Assembly: GCA_023954075.1 (NCBI GenBank)
Contig: JAMLIV010000003.1
Location: 1-64,000, forward strand
Source of the DNA: Lysobacteraceae bacterium
GTDB lineage: Bacteria; Pseudomonadota; Gammaproteobacteria; Xanthomonadales; Xanthomonadaceae
Length of the DNA stretch: 64,000 nt
Direction of reading: 5' to 3'
Of this stretch, positions 38,168-47,430 are shown one piece after another (the first letter of the stretch is position 1; each line of letters starts with the position of its first letter). The notes beneath the pieces were generated by a model that worked only from the letters and a program-made list of their open reading frames with translations, had not been told where the DNA came from and did not search any database. Made by a program: the position numbers and the translations under genes.

Positions 38168-38695
38168 TCATCCGCCCAGCAGCGCCTCCAGCCGGAACCG
38201 CGCGATGCGGTCGATCTGGCGCAGCGCCTCGGCGCGCTCGTCATCAGTCTCGTTGGGCAGGCGCGCGGCCAGGTTGGCGAGGATGCTGTCGCGGGTATGG
38301 CCCTTCACCGCGAGGATGAAGGGAAACCCGAACTTCGCCTCGTAGGCGTCGTTGAGCCGGGTCAGGCGCACGAACTCCTCCGGCGTGCACTGGTCCAGTC
38401 CCGCACCGCGCTGCTCGCGGGTGGAAGATTCCGTAAGTTCTCCGGCAATGGCGGCCCGGCCGGCGAGCTGCGGATGCGCGCGGATCAGCGCCATCTGAGC
38501 GTCGGCCTCGGCCTGCGCAACAACCTGCGCCATCGCCTCGGCGAGCGCGTCCACGCTGGCGAACGGGCGTCCGGATGCCACCGCCTCGGCGACCCAGGAC
38601 GAGTGTTCGTAGATGCCGCCGAGCGCGGCAACCACATCGCGCGGCGCAGCGGCGTTGAGCGCATCGAGGTTCATCCGGTGTCCCGTGGTGCTCAT
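38168..38695 (-). CDS. uraD: 2-oxo-4-hydroxy-4-carboxy-5-ureidoimidazoline (OHCU) decarboxylase
   Basis: A 175-residue cytoplasmic all-helical enzyme that converts OHCU to (S)-allantoin, the third step after urate oxidation. Family motifs include GGIYEHSSWVAEAV (with the catalytic His in EHSSW), IRAHPQLAGR, STREQRGAGLDQCTPEE and FPFILAVKGHTRDSIL. It overlaps puuE by 4 bp (ATGA) and precedes alc. The urate oxidase and 5-hydroxyisourate hydrolase that would feed it are not in the window. Confidence 0.94.
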   Translation of the reverse strand: MSTTGHRMNLDALNAAAPRDVVAALGGIYEHSSWVAEAVASGRPFASVDALAEAMAQVVAQAEADAQMALIRAHPQLAGRAAIAGELTESSTREQRGAGLDQCTPEEFVRLTRLNDAYEAKFGFPFILAVKGHTRDSILANLAARLPNETDDERAEALRQIDRIARFRLEALLGG

Positions 38696-39630
38696 GCAGA
38701 CCCCGGAGCAAAGGGATGCCGCTCGCGCCAGTGCCGTGCGATGTCCACGCGCCGGCACACCCACACCCGCTCGTGCCGTGCGACGTGGTCGAGGAAGCGC
38801 TGCAGCGCGACGAAGCGCCCCGGCCGGCCGAGCAGGCGCGCGTGCATGCCGATCGACATCATGCGCGGAGTGTCGGCCCCTTCCGCGTACAGCACATCGA
38901 AGCTGTCGCGCAGGTAATCGAAGAACTGGGTGGCGGTGTTGAAGCCCTGCGGCGTGGCGAAGCGCATGTCGTTGGCGTCCAGGGTGTAGGGCACGATGAG
39001 ATGCGGCACGCGCGCGCCATCGGCCACTTCCACCTCCATCCAGAACGGAAGCTCGTCGCCGTAATAATCCGCGTCGTAGAGGAAGCCGCCGTGCTCGGCC
39101 ACCAGCCGACGCGTGTTGGGGCTGTCGCGCCCGGTGTACCAGCCCAGCGGCGGCGCGCCGGTGAGCGCGGTGTGGAGTTTCACCGCGCGACGCAGGTGCT
39201 CGCGCTCCTGCTCGATGGGCATGTCCTGGTAGTGGATCCAGCGCCAGCCGTGCGAGGCGATCTCGTGTCCGCGTTCCAGGCACGCGGCGGTCAGTTCGGG
39301 ATTGCGCGCCATCGCCATCGCCACGCCGAACACCGTCAGCGGCAGGTCGCGCCGCTCGAATTCGCGCAGGATGCGCCAGGCACCCACGCGCGAACCGAAC
39401 TCGTAGATCGACTCCATGCTCATGTGCCGCGCCGGATACGCCGCCGCGCCGACGATTTCGGACAGGAACTGCTCGCTGCCGGCGTCGCCGTGCAGCACGC
39501 AGTTTTCCCCGCCCTCCTCCAGATTCAACACGAACTGCACCGCGATGCGCGCCGCGCCCGGCCAATCGGCGAACGGCGGGTGCCGGCCGTAGCCGGCGAG
39601 GTCGCGGGGATAGTCGGGAGGCATCGGCAT
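38692..39630 (-). CDS. puuE: Allantoinase of the polysaccharide-deacetylase type
   Basis: A 312-residue cytoplasmic enzyme that opens the allantoin ring to allantoate. It is the PuuE type, a metal-independent member of the NodB/polysaccharide deacetylase fold, unrelated to the amidohydrolase AllB. Signatures are YPRDLAGYGRHPP, VQFVLNLEEGGEN, MESIYEFGSRVGAWRIL, GHEIASHGWRWI and WYTGRDSPNTRRL. It is the first gene of the four-gene leftward ureide operon. Start is ATG 39630; an in-frame ATG six bases later is also possible. Confidence 0.95.
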   Translation of the reverse strand: MPMPPDYPRDLAGYGRHPPFADWPGAARIAVQFVLNLEEGGENCVLHGDAGSEQFLSEIVGAAAYPARHMSMESIYEFGSRVGAWRILREFERRDLPLTVFGVAMAMARNPELTAACLERGHEIASHGWRWIHYQDMPIEQEREHLRRAVKLHTALTGAPPLGWYTGRDSPNTRRLVAEHGGFLYDADYYGDELPFWMEVEVADGARVPHLIVPYTLDANDMRFATPQGFNTATQFFDYLRDSFDVLYAEGADTPRMMSIGMHARLLGRPGRFVALQRFLDHVARHERVWVCRRVDIARHWRERHPFAPGSA

Positions 39631-39726
39631 GGCGTCGCTTCAGGCGTGGGGAAACAACGCCAAGCCTAGCGCAGCATCGGCCGCGCAGGGCCGGCCTGCG
39701 CCACATCCATCGCCCGGCGCATCGCA

Positions 39727-39751
39727 GGGCGGGGCTACGCCCCCGACGGGC
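39727..39751. repeat. REP-type palindrome, copy 1
   Basis: GGCGGGGCTACGCCCCCGACG is the reverse complement of the CGTCGGGGGCGTAGCCCC consensus also seen at 43681, 50426 and 50485. It lies between puuE and the stress-protein gene. Confidence 0.65.
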
Positions 39752-39775
39752 CGACTCCTTGCGCCAACCGCCGGC

Positions 39776-40216
39776 TCAGCGCACCACCAGCACCGGGATC
39801 CTGCTGTGGGTGATGACCGCGTTGGCCTGGCTGCCGATCAGGAGCCGGCCGAGGCCACGGCGTCCGTGCGTGGCCATCACCACCAGATCGCAGCCGCGTC
39901 CGGCCGAGGTTTCGAGGATCGCCTCGGCGGGATAGCGATCGGGAACGTGCAGGCCGTGATGGGTCACGCCCAGCTCGCTGGCGCGCCGGGCGGCCTCGCC
40001 CAGGATGCGCTCGGCGTCCGCCGTTACGCGCTTGCGGTATTCCTCGGCCATTTCCGATGAGGCGGTCCAGGTGCTGACCGGCTGCCAGGGATCGGTCACG
40101 GTCACCAGCAGCGCTTCGGCACCGAGTGCCGCCGCGAGCTTGAGTCCGTGTTCGACGCCCTTGCCGGAAAGCTCGGAGCCGTCGGTGGCAATCAGGATCT
40201 TGCGGTACATGGACAT
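39776..40216 (-). CDS. Universal stress protein (UspA family)
   Basis: A 146-residue cytoplasmic protein of the ATP-binding Usp type. It has the first strand YRKILIATDGSELSGKG and the ATP motif GRRGLGRLLIGSQANAVITHS (G-2x-G-9x-G-S/T form), ending in IPVLVVR. Start could be ATG 40216 or ATG 40210; the latter has the better-spaced GGAG. Usp proteins help survival in growth arrest and stress, often in dimers. It follows actP by 28 bp in the same direction. Confidence 0.9.
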   Translation of the reverse strand: MSMYRKILIATDGSELSGKGVEHGLKLAAALGAEALLVTVTDPWQPVSTWTASSEMAEEYRKRVTADAERILGEAARRASELGVTHHGLHVPDRYPAEAILETSAGRGCDLVVMATHGRRGLGRLLIGSQANAVITHSRIPVLVVR

Positions 40217-40243
40217 TCTCCAATGGCAGGATGCGTGCGTGAA

Positions 40244-41911
40244 TCAATGGTCGGAGGCGGCGGAAATGCCGATGCCGGTCTGGCTGCGCACCTCCAGCGC
40301 GTCGAAGGCATCCTTCTCGCGCTGCGCCGCCGCGCTCCTGTCGGTGACCGAGAAGAACCAGATCGCGATGAAGGCCAGCGGCACCGAGATGATCGCCGGA
40401 TTCGGGAACGGCGTGATCGGCGCATCGAAGTGGAACACATCCACCCACACCGTGCTGCTCAGCACCACCCAGGCGGTCGCCGCCAAAAGGCCGGTGGCAC
40501 CGCCGATCACGGCACCGCGGGTAGTGCAGCCGCGCCAGCTCACCGACAGCAGCAGCACCGGAAAGTTGGCGCTGGCGGCCACGGCAAACGCCAGGCCCAC
40601 CATGAAAGCGACGTTCTGGTGCTCGAACACGATGCCCAGCAGGATCGCGAGGATGCCCAGCCCCACCGTGGCCACGCGCGAAATCACCAGCTGCTGCTTT
40701 TCCGAATCGCGACCACGCGCGATCACGTTGGCATAGAGGTCGTGCGCGATGGCGTGCGCGCCGGCCAGCGCCAGCCCCGCGACCACCGCCACGATGGTGG
40801 CGAACGCCACCGCCGCCATGAAGCCCAGCAGCAGGCTGCCACCGACCGCATTGGCGAGGTGCACGGCCACCATGTTCTGACCGCCGATCAGGTCCTTGAT
40901 GATGTTGAAGCTGCCGTCTGCGCCGACGTTGAAGAACTCCGGATGACGCACCAGCAGCGCCACCGCGCCGAAGCCGATGACAAAGACCAGCAGGTAGAAG
41001 TAGCCGATGAAAACGCTGGCCCAGACCACCGACTTGCGCGCCTCGTTGGCGTTGGGAACGGTGAAGAAGCGCATCAGGATGTGCGGCAATCCGGCGGTTC
41101 CCAGCGCCAGGCCCAGCGCCAGCGAGAGCGCGTTGATCGGGTTGGCGCTGATCGCCTGGGTCGAGGCCAGGATCGTCTCGCCGGCAGGATGCACCTTCAC
41201 CGCCTCGGCCAGGATCGCGTCGGGATTGAACCTGAACATGTAGAGCACCAGCAGCACCATGATCGTGGCACCGATCATCATCAGCACCGCCTTGATGATC
41301 TGCACCCACGTCGTCGCGGTCATGCCGCCGAAGCCCACGTAGATCATCATCATCGCGCCCACCAGCACGACCGCGATCTTGTAGTCGATGCCGAACAGCA
41401 GCACGATCAGCTTGCCCGCGCCCACCACCTGCGCGATGAGGTAGAGCGCGATCACCAGCAGCGAAGCGCTGGCCGCCAGCACCCGCATCTTCACCTGGTC
41501 GAGGCGATAAGCGGTGACGTCGGCGAAGTTGTAGCGCCCCAGGTTCCGCAGCCGCTCGGCGATCAGGAACATCACCACCGGCCAGCCGAACAGGAAGCCG
41601 ATCGCGTAGATGATGCCGTAGTAGCCCTGCACGTAAACCATGCCGGCGATGCCCAGGAACGAGGCCGCCGAGAGGTAGTCGCCGGCGATCGCCAGTCCGT
41701 TCTGGAAGCCGCTGATGCCGCCGCCGGCGGTATAGAAATCCGAGGCGGTGCGGGTGCGCTTGGCCGCCCATCCGGTGATCCCGAAGGTCGCCAGGATGAA
41801 CACGACGAACATGACGATGGCCGAAGTGTTCGCGGCACCGGGTGCCTGTGCCAGCGCCGGCAGCGGCAGCAGCGCCAGCAGCGCGGCGGCAAGGTAATGA
41901 CGGGTCTTCAT
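40244..41911 (-). CDS. actP: Cation/acetate symporter, SSS family
   Basis: A 555-residue inner-membrane sodium:solute symporter of the ActP type, which takes up acetate and other short carboxylates. It starts with a signal-like segment, then about 13 membrane helices. Signatures are [47 protein letters not shown] and [10 protein letters not shown]. The start overlaps the upstream DUF485 gene by 4 bp (ATGA), the standard yjcH-actP pairing, which supports the assignment. Confidence 0.93.
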   Translation of the reverse strand: MKTRHYLAAALLALLPLPALAQAPGAANTSAIVMFVVFILATFGITGWAAKRTRTASDFYTAGGGISGFQNGLAIAGDYLSAASFLGIAGMVYVQGYYGIIYAIGFLFGWPVVMFLIAERLRNLGRYNFADVTAYRLDQVKMRVLAASASLLVIALYLIAQVVGAGKLIVLLFGIDYKIAVVLVGAMMMIYVGFGGMTATTWVQIIKAVLMMIGATIMVLLVLYMFRFNPDAILAEAVKVHPAGETILASTQAISANPINALSLALGLALGTAGLPHILMRFFTVPNANEARKSVVWASVFIGYFYLLVFVIGFGAVALLVRHPEFFNVGADGSFNIIKDLIGGQNMVAVHLANAVGGSLLLGFMAAVAFATIVAVVAGLALAGAHAIAHDLYANVIARGRDSEKQQLVISRVATVGLGILAILLGIVFEHQNVAFMVGLAFAVAASANFPVLLLSVSWRGCTTRGAVIGGATGLLAATAWVVLSSTVWVDVFHFDAPITPFPNPAIISVPLAFIAIWFFSVTDRSAAAQREKDAFDALEVRSQTGIGISAASDH

Positions 41912-42216
41912 TGCACGTCCCTCAGGATGGCGGCAAGGATCGGATCGTGCTTCCTGCCCGAGATGTAGACGTAGGCACCGATCATCAGCACCGCGCTGAA
42001 CTCGATCAGCACCGCCACGACCAGCCCGAGCGTCATCGTCGCGCCCTCCCACATCGGCCGGCCGAGCGCGCCGGACCAGAACGCCAGGGTGATGATGAAA
42101 CCGAAATACACCACCGCCATCAGGATGAAGAATGCGAGCCGCGTCCTGGCGCGGCGCGCGACCAGTTCGCGATAGCGTGGATGCGCCAGCACCCGCTGCA
42201 CGATGTCTTGAGTCAT
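41908..42216 (-). CDS. yjcH: DUF485 (YjcH-type) membrane protein
   Basis: A 102-residue inner-membrane protein with two helices (about 26-46 and 60-82). The DUF485 pattern is [19 protein letters not shown] followed by a second helix [20 protein letters not shown]. In most bacteria it is encoded directly before actP and is thought to assist the symporter. The same holds here, with a 4-bp overlap. Confidence 0.92.
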   Translation of the reverse strand: MTQDIVQRVLAHPRYRELVARRARTRLAFFILMAVVYFGFIITLAFWSGALGRPMWEGATMTLGLVVAVLIEFSAVLMIGAYVYISGRKHDPILAAILRDVQ

Positions 42217-42229
42217 GGTCCCTCTCCTC

Positions 42230-43561
42230 TCAGAAGCTGTATTTGGTGGTGAACTGCAGGCGCGTCAGGTCGCCGTCCGCACCGCCCTCCACCTCGCGCT
42301 TGCCGAACATCAGCTCGGCACCGACATCCACCTTGGGCAGCGGCGAATAGAACAGGTTGGCGCGCAGGCTCTGCACTGTTTTTGTGGCGCCGGCACCGGT
42401 CAGCGCGGTGTCGTTGTCGTAATCGCTGCGCGCGTAGACGAGGTTGCTGCGCAGCTTCGGGCTGAAGGCGTGGCGCCAGCCGACGTAGCCGGCGCGCGCG
42501 CCGATCAGGTCGAGATGACCGTCCGCGTCCAGCGCCGCATCGCCGGTGATCGCAAGGCCGATGTAGCGGCTGATGCCATCGCCCACGGTGAGCTGGTAGC
42601 GCAGGTCGTCGCTGGCGCCCAGCACCCACTTGCCGCCCAGGGTGATGCCCGCTCCCAGCTCGCTGTCGCTGGCGCCACCGCGGTCCACGCGCAGCTGGCG
42701 CGCGATGGCACCGATCCCGAACGTGCCCCAGTCGCCCTTCCAGCCGTAGCGCAGGGTGAGATCGGGCATCGCGCCGCGGTCGGAGGACGCCGCGCCGGCC
42801 AGCACCGTCTCGGGATTCTCCAGCGCCGCGCTGAAGCCGCCGGCGGTGTAGCGCAGCTGCGCCTGGCGCACGAACACGATGGCGTCGGTCGGGCCGATGA
42901 AGTCCACCGTTTCCGGCATCGCAGTCAGATCCATCAGGTTCGACCAGGTTTGCCCGGCGAGCCAGCCGTTCCAGGTCATGTAGGCATGGCGCAGGGTGGT
43001 GCCGTAGGTGTTGGTAGCGCTCTGGTTGCCCAGCGCGTTGCCGAAGAAGTCCACCTCGAAGAAGGCACCGAATTTGTTGCCGGCTTCGGTCACGCTGTCG
43101 ATGCCGAGGTTGACCCGCGAGAACTTGGCGTGGGCGTCGTACTCGGTGCCCGACGAGGTTCCGCCCACCGGGATCTGGCTCGGCAGGTACAGCGCGCGCC
43201 CCACCGCGCCATCGGCCAGCTGCCCGTCGCCGGTGCGCGTGACCATGAAGTCGGCCTTGACGTAGCCGCCCAGCCGGATCGTGGTGCCCGGCGCGGCGGC
43301 AGGCGTCAGCGAGGTCGACTGGATCACGGGCTTGCCGACCGGCGGTGCCGGCGGCTGCACCTGGACCGCCTTCACCTCCTCGATCTGCGCGCCTTGCGAT
43401 TGCTGCTGGCTCATCAGCGCCTGCACCAGGCGCTCGAGTTCGGCGACTCGCGCCTCCAGCGCCAGCTCACGCTCGCCTTGCGCCAGCGCAGGCCCGGCCA
43501 GCCCCACCGCCAGCAGCGCCGTGAACAGGACCGCCCTTGCGATCTTCGTTGCGCCTTTCAT
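42230..43561 (-). CDS. DcaP-like outer membrane porin
   Basis: A 443-residue outer-membrane protein. A signal peptide covers residues 1-27, then a coiled coil (about 28-65, ELALEARVAELERLVQALMS) and a Pro-rich linker. A porin barrel starts at IRLGGYVKADFMVTR and ends with a terminal Phe (FTTKYSF). The layout of coiled coil plus barrel is that of DcaP-type porins, which take up dicarboxylates. Its position 13 bp upstream of yjcH-actP suggests the three genes form a carboxylate uptake operon. A GGAGGAA ribosome-binding site precedes the ATG at 43561. Confidence 0.88.
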   Translation of the reverse strand: MKGATKIARAVLFTALLAVGLAGPALAQGERELALEARVAELERLVQALMSQQQSQGAQIEEVKAVQVQPPAPPVGKPVIQSTSLTPAAAPGTTIRLGGYVKADFMVTRTGDGQLADGAVGRALYLPSQIPVGGTSSGTEYDAHAKFSRVNLGIDSVTEAGNKFGAFFEVDFFGNALGNQSATNTYGTTLRHAYMTWNGWLAGQTWSNLMDLTAMPETVDFIGPTDAIVFVRQAQLRYTAGGFSAALENPETVLAGAASSDRGAMPDLTLRYGWKGDWGTFGIGAIARQLRVDRGGASDSELGAGITLGGKWVLGASDDLRYQLTVGDGISRYIGLAITGDAALDADGHLDLIGARAGYVGWRHAFSPKLRSNLVYARSDYDNDTALTGAGATKTVQSLRANLFYSPLPKVDVGAELMFGKREVEGGADGDLTRLQFTTKYSF

Positions 43562-43680
43562 TCGCAGTTCCTCCCTCCAGAGATACCGTGGAGCCGAGTC
43601 TGCGACGCAATTCGGGAAAGCCGCCATTCGCCTTTGGTCGTGGCTTCGACCAAGGTCTATTGCTCCGGCGCGCAGCCGTT

Positions 43681-43709
43681 GCGTCGGGGACGTAGCCCCG
43701 ACCTACGAG
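43681..43709. repeat. REP-type palindrome, copy 2
   Basis: CGTCGGGGACGTAGCCCCGAC followed by CTAC, in the 141-bp gap between trmD and the porin gene. It is the best-conserved copy of the family. It may end the rpsP-rimM-trmD transcript. Confidence 0.65.
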
Positions 43710-44458
43710 TCGCTGCGCGCAAGCCAGGTCCGGCGGAAGTCGTCGAGCAGGGCGCGGTCGGCGCGCGAGAGCGTCATGCGCGCGAGCAGGTCCGGGCGGC
43801 GCAGCCAGGTGCGGCCCAGCGCCTCGCGGCGGCGCCAGCGCGCGATCGCGGCGTGGTCGCCGGAAAGCAGGACCGCCGGCACGGCATCACCCTGCGCATC
43901 GACTTCGGGGCGGGTGTAGTGCGGGCAGTCGAGCAGGCCGTCCTCGAAGGAATCGTGCGCGGCGCTGTCGGCGTCGTTGAGCGCGCCGGGCTGGAGCCGG
44001 CCCACCGCGTCGATGATCACCGCCGCGCCGAGTTCGCCGCCGGAAAGCACGTAGTCGCCGATGGAGATTTCCTCGTCGATCTCACGCGCGATCAGGCGTT
44101 CGTCGATGCCCTCGTAACGCCCGCAGACCAGCGCCAGACGCGGCAGCAGCGCCAGTTCGCGCACGCGGCGCTGGGTCAGGCGCGCGCCCTGCGGGGTGAG
44201 GTAGATGACGCGCGCAGGCTCGGGCACGGCGGTGCGGATCGCGGCCAGGCAGTCGGTCAGCGGCCGGGTGGACATCACCATGCCCGGGCCGCCGCCGAAG
44301 GTGCGCTCGTCGACGCGGCGGTAGTTGTCGTGGGTGAAGTCGCGCGGATTCCAGGCGGCCACCTCGATCAGCCCGCGCTGCTGCGCGCGCCCGACCACGC
44401 CGACCGCGGCGGCAGCGTGGATGAACTCGGGAAACAGGGTGAGGACGTCGATGCGCAC
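43703..44458 (-). CDS. trmD: tRNA (guanine-N1-)-methyltransferase
   Basis: A 251-residue cytoplasmic SPOUT methyltransferase that makes m1G37 in tRNAs and prevents frameshifting. Motifs include [48 protein letters not shown] and [16 protein letters not shown] (the knot). Start is GTG at 44458. It is the third gene of rpsP-rimM-trmD; rplS, which usually follows, is absent, and a REP element and the porin gene come next. Confidence 0.97.
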   Translation of the reverse strand: MRIDVLTLFPEFIHAAAAVGVVGRAQQRGLIEVAAWNPRDFTHDNYRRVDERTFGGGPGMVMSTRPLTDCLAAIRTAVPEPARVIYLTPQGARLTQRRVRELALLPRLALVCGRYEGIDERLIAREIDEEISIGDYVLSGGELGAAVIIDAVGRLQPGALNDADSAAHDSFEDGLLDCPHYTRPEVDAQGDAVPAVLLSGDHAAIARWRRREALGRTWLRRPDLLARMTLSRADRALLDDFRRTWLARSDS

Positions 44459-44536
44459 GGGCGTTACCGGCAGGGGCTCGGGGGCATGATCGGTGCAGCG
44501 CGACCGATGCGCCAGCGCCGGGAGCCGCGCAGATGC

Positions 44537-45043
44537 CTAGAACTCCGGATCCCAGTCGATCCGGATCAGGCCGGCCGCAAGGTCCACGTCCTTGATCACG
44601 TCGCCGCGCAGGAACGGGACCAGACGCTCGCGTTCGCCGATGACGGACATCACGTCGTTGCCGCCGGTCGAGAACAGGTGCGAGACGCGGCCAAAATCGA
44701 AGCCGTCCACGCCGACCACGCGCAGGCCTTCCAGATCGACCCAGTAGTATTCGCCCGCCGCGGGCGGCGGCAGCACGGCGCGCGGCACGAAGATCTCGGC
44801 ACCGATGAGGGCCTGGGCATGGTCACGGGTTTCCAGTGCCGGCCAGTGGGCCACCAGCCCCTTGCCCTGCTCGCGCCCTTCGACCGCATCCACGCACGAG
44901 GAAACGCCCCGCTGGACGAGGGTCCACGGGGCGTAACGGAAGATGTTGCGGCGGGGATCTGTATCGGATTCGAGCTTGATCCAGCCCGAGACGCCGTGAA
45001 CCCCCACGATCCTGCCAACCCGGATAAGGCGTTCGCCGCTCAT
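44537..45043 (-). CDS. rimM: 16S rRNA processing protein RimM
   Basis: A 168-residue cytoplasmic factor needed for late maturation of the 30S subunit head; it binds ribosomal protein S19. The N-terminal RimM domain (IRVGRIVGVHGVSGWIKLES) is followed by the PRC-barrel (YYWVDLEGLRVVGVDGF). It lies 22 bp after rpsP and 78 bp before trmD. An AGCGGC-rich leader gives no clear ribosome-binding site, but the ATG at 45043 is the family start. Confidence 0.96.
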   Translation of the reverse strand: MSGERLIRVGRIVGVHGVSGWIKLESDTDPRRNIFRYAPWTLVQRGVSSCVDAVEGREQGKGLVAHWPALETRDHAQALIGAEIFVPRAVLPPPAAGEYYWVDLEGLRVVGVDGFDFGRVSHLFSTGGNDVMSVIGERERLVPFLRGDVIKDVDLAAGLIRIDWDPEF

Positions 45044-45065
45044 GCCGGCAGCGACCGGTGCTGGA

Positions 45066-45326
45066 TCAGGCGGCCTGGGCCGCGGCCTTGACGGCGTCGC
45101 GATAGAGCTGGTCGACCTTCTCGGTCATCTGCGCACCGACGCCGACCCAGTGCTGGATGCGGTCGGTATCGATCTGAACGCGCTGCTCGTTGCCCTGCGC
45201 CACCGGGTTGTAGAAGCCGACGCGCTCGATCGCGCGGCCATCGCGCTTGTTGCGCTGGTCGGTGACGACGATGTGGTAGAAGGGGCGCTTCTTGGCGCCA
45301 CCGCGGGTGAGGCGGATCTTGACCAT
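45066..45326 (-). CDS. rpsP: 30S ribosomal protein S16
   Basis: An 86-residue ribosomal protein of the 30S subunit. It starts [20 protein letters not shown], the S16 signature, and contains [11 protein letters not shown]. First gene of rpsP-rimM-trmD. An extended -10 promoter lies 49 bp upstream of the ATG. In many relatives ffh precedes it; here no ffh is found and a diguanylate cyclase pseudogene lies upstream. Confidence 0.97.
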   Translation of the reverse strand: MVKIRLTRGGAKKRPFYHIVVTDQRNKRDGRAIERVGFYNPVAQGNEQRVQIDTDRIQHWVGVGAQMTEKVDQLYRDAVKAAAQAA

Positions 45327-45374
45327 GGTGTTCTCGGCGTTGCCAGCGGGCCGGGATGGCCCGATGAGCCGCGC

Positions 45375-45383
45375 AGTGTACCA
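45375..45383 (-). promoter_or_regulatory. Extended -10 promoter for rpsP-rimM-trmD
   Basis: On the minus strand TGGTACACT (TG plus TACACT) is followed by GCGCG, 49 bp before the rpsP ATG. It shares the TACACTGCGCG core with the trpS promoter. No -35 box is evident. Confidence 0.5.
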
Positions 45384-45444
45384 CGTTTCGGACGCATCGC
45401 CAGACCAGCCCCGGGCCGGTCCTCATCCGCCGGAGCCGCACCGG

Positions 45445-46803
45445 TCATGCCGGCCCGTCCGCGGTGAAACGGTCCCGGCCGTCCTGCTTGCTGCGGTACA
45501 GCGCCGCGTCGGCGCGCTGCAGCAGGCTGTCCGGGGTGTCGCCTGGCTGCCTGACGGCCGCGCCGATGCTGATGGTCACCGGTCGCCGCGGCCAGGCATT
45601 GGCGCGAAATGCCTCCAGCACGCGCTGGCCCACGCGCCGCGCGGCGGCGGCATCGGCGCCCGGGAGCAGGATCACGAACTCCTCGCCGCCATAGCGCGCC
45701 ACCAGGTCGCCCGGACGCACCGCGGCGCGCAGCAGGCCGGCGGTTTCGCGCAGCACCTCATCCCCGGCCTGATGGCCGAAGCTGTCGTTGAAGCTCTTGA
45801 AATTGTCGAGATCGAGCATCAGCACGGCGAGCTGCGCATCCTCGCCATCACGCCAGATCCGGCCGAGCGCGCCATCCAGCACGCGCCGGTTGGCGAGGCG
45901 GGTGAGCCCGTCGGTATCGGCCTCGGTACGCGCCGCCGCGCCGGTCCGGCGCAGGCGCTCGCTGCGATCGAGCAGGAAGGCCACCCACACGATCATGCTG
46001 GTGATGACGCCGCCGGTCAGCGCCGCCGTGAGCGCGTACAGCAGGGATTGCGACAGCCCCAGGCGCGACTGCCCCATGGCCAGGGAAAACGTGATGAGGA
46101 CCGGCAGCAGCAGGGCCGGCAGGATCAGCCGCCGAGCGAACGCGCCGCCCAGGCTGTCGGCCACCGCAATCCGGGTCAGGCCGGTGGTGGGAACGGCCGA
46201 CATCCAGCCCAGGCAGAGCAACAGCAGCAGCAGGGCCGTCACCACCGGCAGCCGGCGCAAGAGGTTGGCCTCTTCCCCGGCCAGCACCAGCCCCCACGAC
46301 GCCCAGGAGGCCAGCGCGATGCCGATCACGATCACGACCAGGGCCTCGCGCAGCCAGATCGCGCGGCCCATGATCGCCGCAGCGCCGACCAGCCCCAGCA
46401 GCATGAACGCCAGCGCCGCCAGTTCGTTCATGCGGCGCGACGCATCCATTCCAAGCCAGCGCGCATCGGGCGCGTATTCCGTGGCCTGCAGCACGTGGCC
46501 CACGACTTCGATGCCAGCCAGCGCCGCGACCGCGAGCGACAGACCGACGCTCAGCTTCGGCGCAACGCGGCACAGCAGCAGGGCGCAGCCGGCCAGGAGA
46601 AAGGCCAGCGCGCTGTTGAGCCGGGGCGTGGCATCCGTCTATGGCAAGGCTTCGCGCGCGTCCGTCCCCAGCACTGCGGTCGCCAGGAAGATGGCCAGGG
46701 CGCAGGCCACCAGCAGCGCGCCAACCACGCGGGAAAACGCGACAAAACCCCGCACCACGCGCGGATTGAAACAAATGCCCTCGTCTGCGCCGGCGATGCG
46801 CAT
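45445..46803 (-). pseudogene. Membrane diguanylate cyclase interrupted by an in-frame TAG
   Basis: From ATG 46803 the frame encodes an N-terminal membrane sensor region, then meets TAG at 46639-46641 (codon 55). Past the stop the same frame continues without break through further membrane segments and a GGDEF domain to 45445. The context reads REALP-stop-TDATPRLNSALAF, so a Gln (CAG) is the likely original codon, one C-to-T change away. The GGDEF domain itself is intact: active site YGGEEF, and the allosteric RxxD inhibitory site (RPGD) five residues before it. A downstream GTG (46503) could restart translation, but would lose part of the membrane region. It follows the AhpD-like gene by 2 bp. 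A sequencing error is an alternative. Confidence 0.8.
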
Positions 46804-46805
46804 GC

Positions 46806-47276
46806 TCAGCCGGCGTTTCGCGGTGGGCTGGCGTAGTCGCCCACCGGGGTCCGGAAGGCCACGTTGAGCCGGTTCCAGCCGTTGATCGCGATGATGGCCA
46901 GGGTCAGGTCCACCAGGGCCTTTTCGTCGAAGTGCCGGCGCGCTTCCCCGTAGACCGCATCGGGCACGTCGCGGGCAGACGCGAGCTGGGTGACGGCTTC
47001 GGTCCAGGCCAGCGCGGCGCGTTCGCGCGGGGTGTAGATCGGCGCATCGCGCCAGGCGGCAAGAAGGTACAGGCGCTGCTCGCTCTCGCCTGCGGCACGC
47101 GCATCCTTGGTGTGCATGTCCAGACACCAGGCGCAGCCGTTGAGCTGGGAGGCGAGGGTCTTGACCAGCTCCAGCAGGGAGGCTTCCAACCCGCTGTGGT
47201 GGACCTGTTTCTCCATCTGCAGCATGGCGCGGAAGGCGTCCGGGGATGCCGTCTGGTAATTCAGGCGCTGCGTCAC
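46806..47276 (-). CDS. AhpD-like carboxymuconolactone decarboxylase-family protein
   Basis: A 156-residue cytoplasmic all-helical protein. It has the redox motif CAWC followed by the conserved His in NGCAWCLDMHTKDAR, the AhpD-type peroxidase site. Family members act as alkylhydroperoxide reductase partners or as unknown oxidoreductases. The GTG at 47276 has a strong AGGAG ribosome-binding site 6 bp before it; the longer ORF start is less likely. It is followed by the diguanylate cyclase pseudogene after 2 bp. Confidence 0.87.
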   Translation of the reverse strand: MTQRLNYQTASPDAFRAMLQMEKQVHHSGLEASLLELVKTLASQLNGCAWCLDMHTKDARAAGESEQRLYLLAAWRDAPIYTPRERAALAWTEAVTQLASARDVPDAVYGEARRHFDEKALVDLTLAIIAINGWNRLNVAFRTPVGDYASPPRNAG

Positions 47277-47430
47277 GTTTCTCTCCTCCACCCGTGCCAA
47301 TCAATCATTCAATTCTCTGCCCTTCCATGTCGAAAGTCACTTGCGCCGCCGCCCAGCGCCCGCGAGCATCGGGCGGCACCCCGCTCAGCGCGAGCCGCCA
47401 CCCATCCGTCCGCCTCCAAGGAGAAGCCCC

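Noticed and set aside
40148-41968. 606-codon plus-strand open frame opposite actP
   Set aside because: Composition (His, Arg, Asp, Gln runs) is that of reversed membrane-protein code; actP and its DUF485 partner explain the region.
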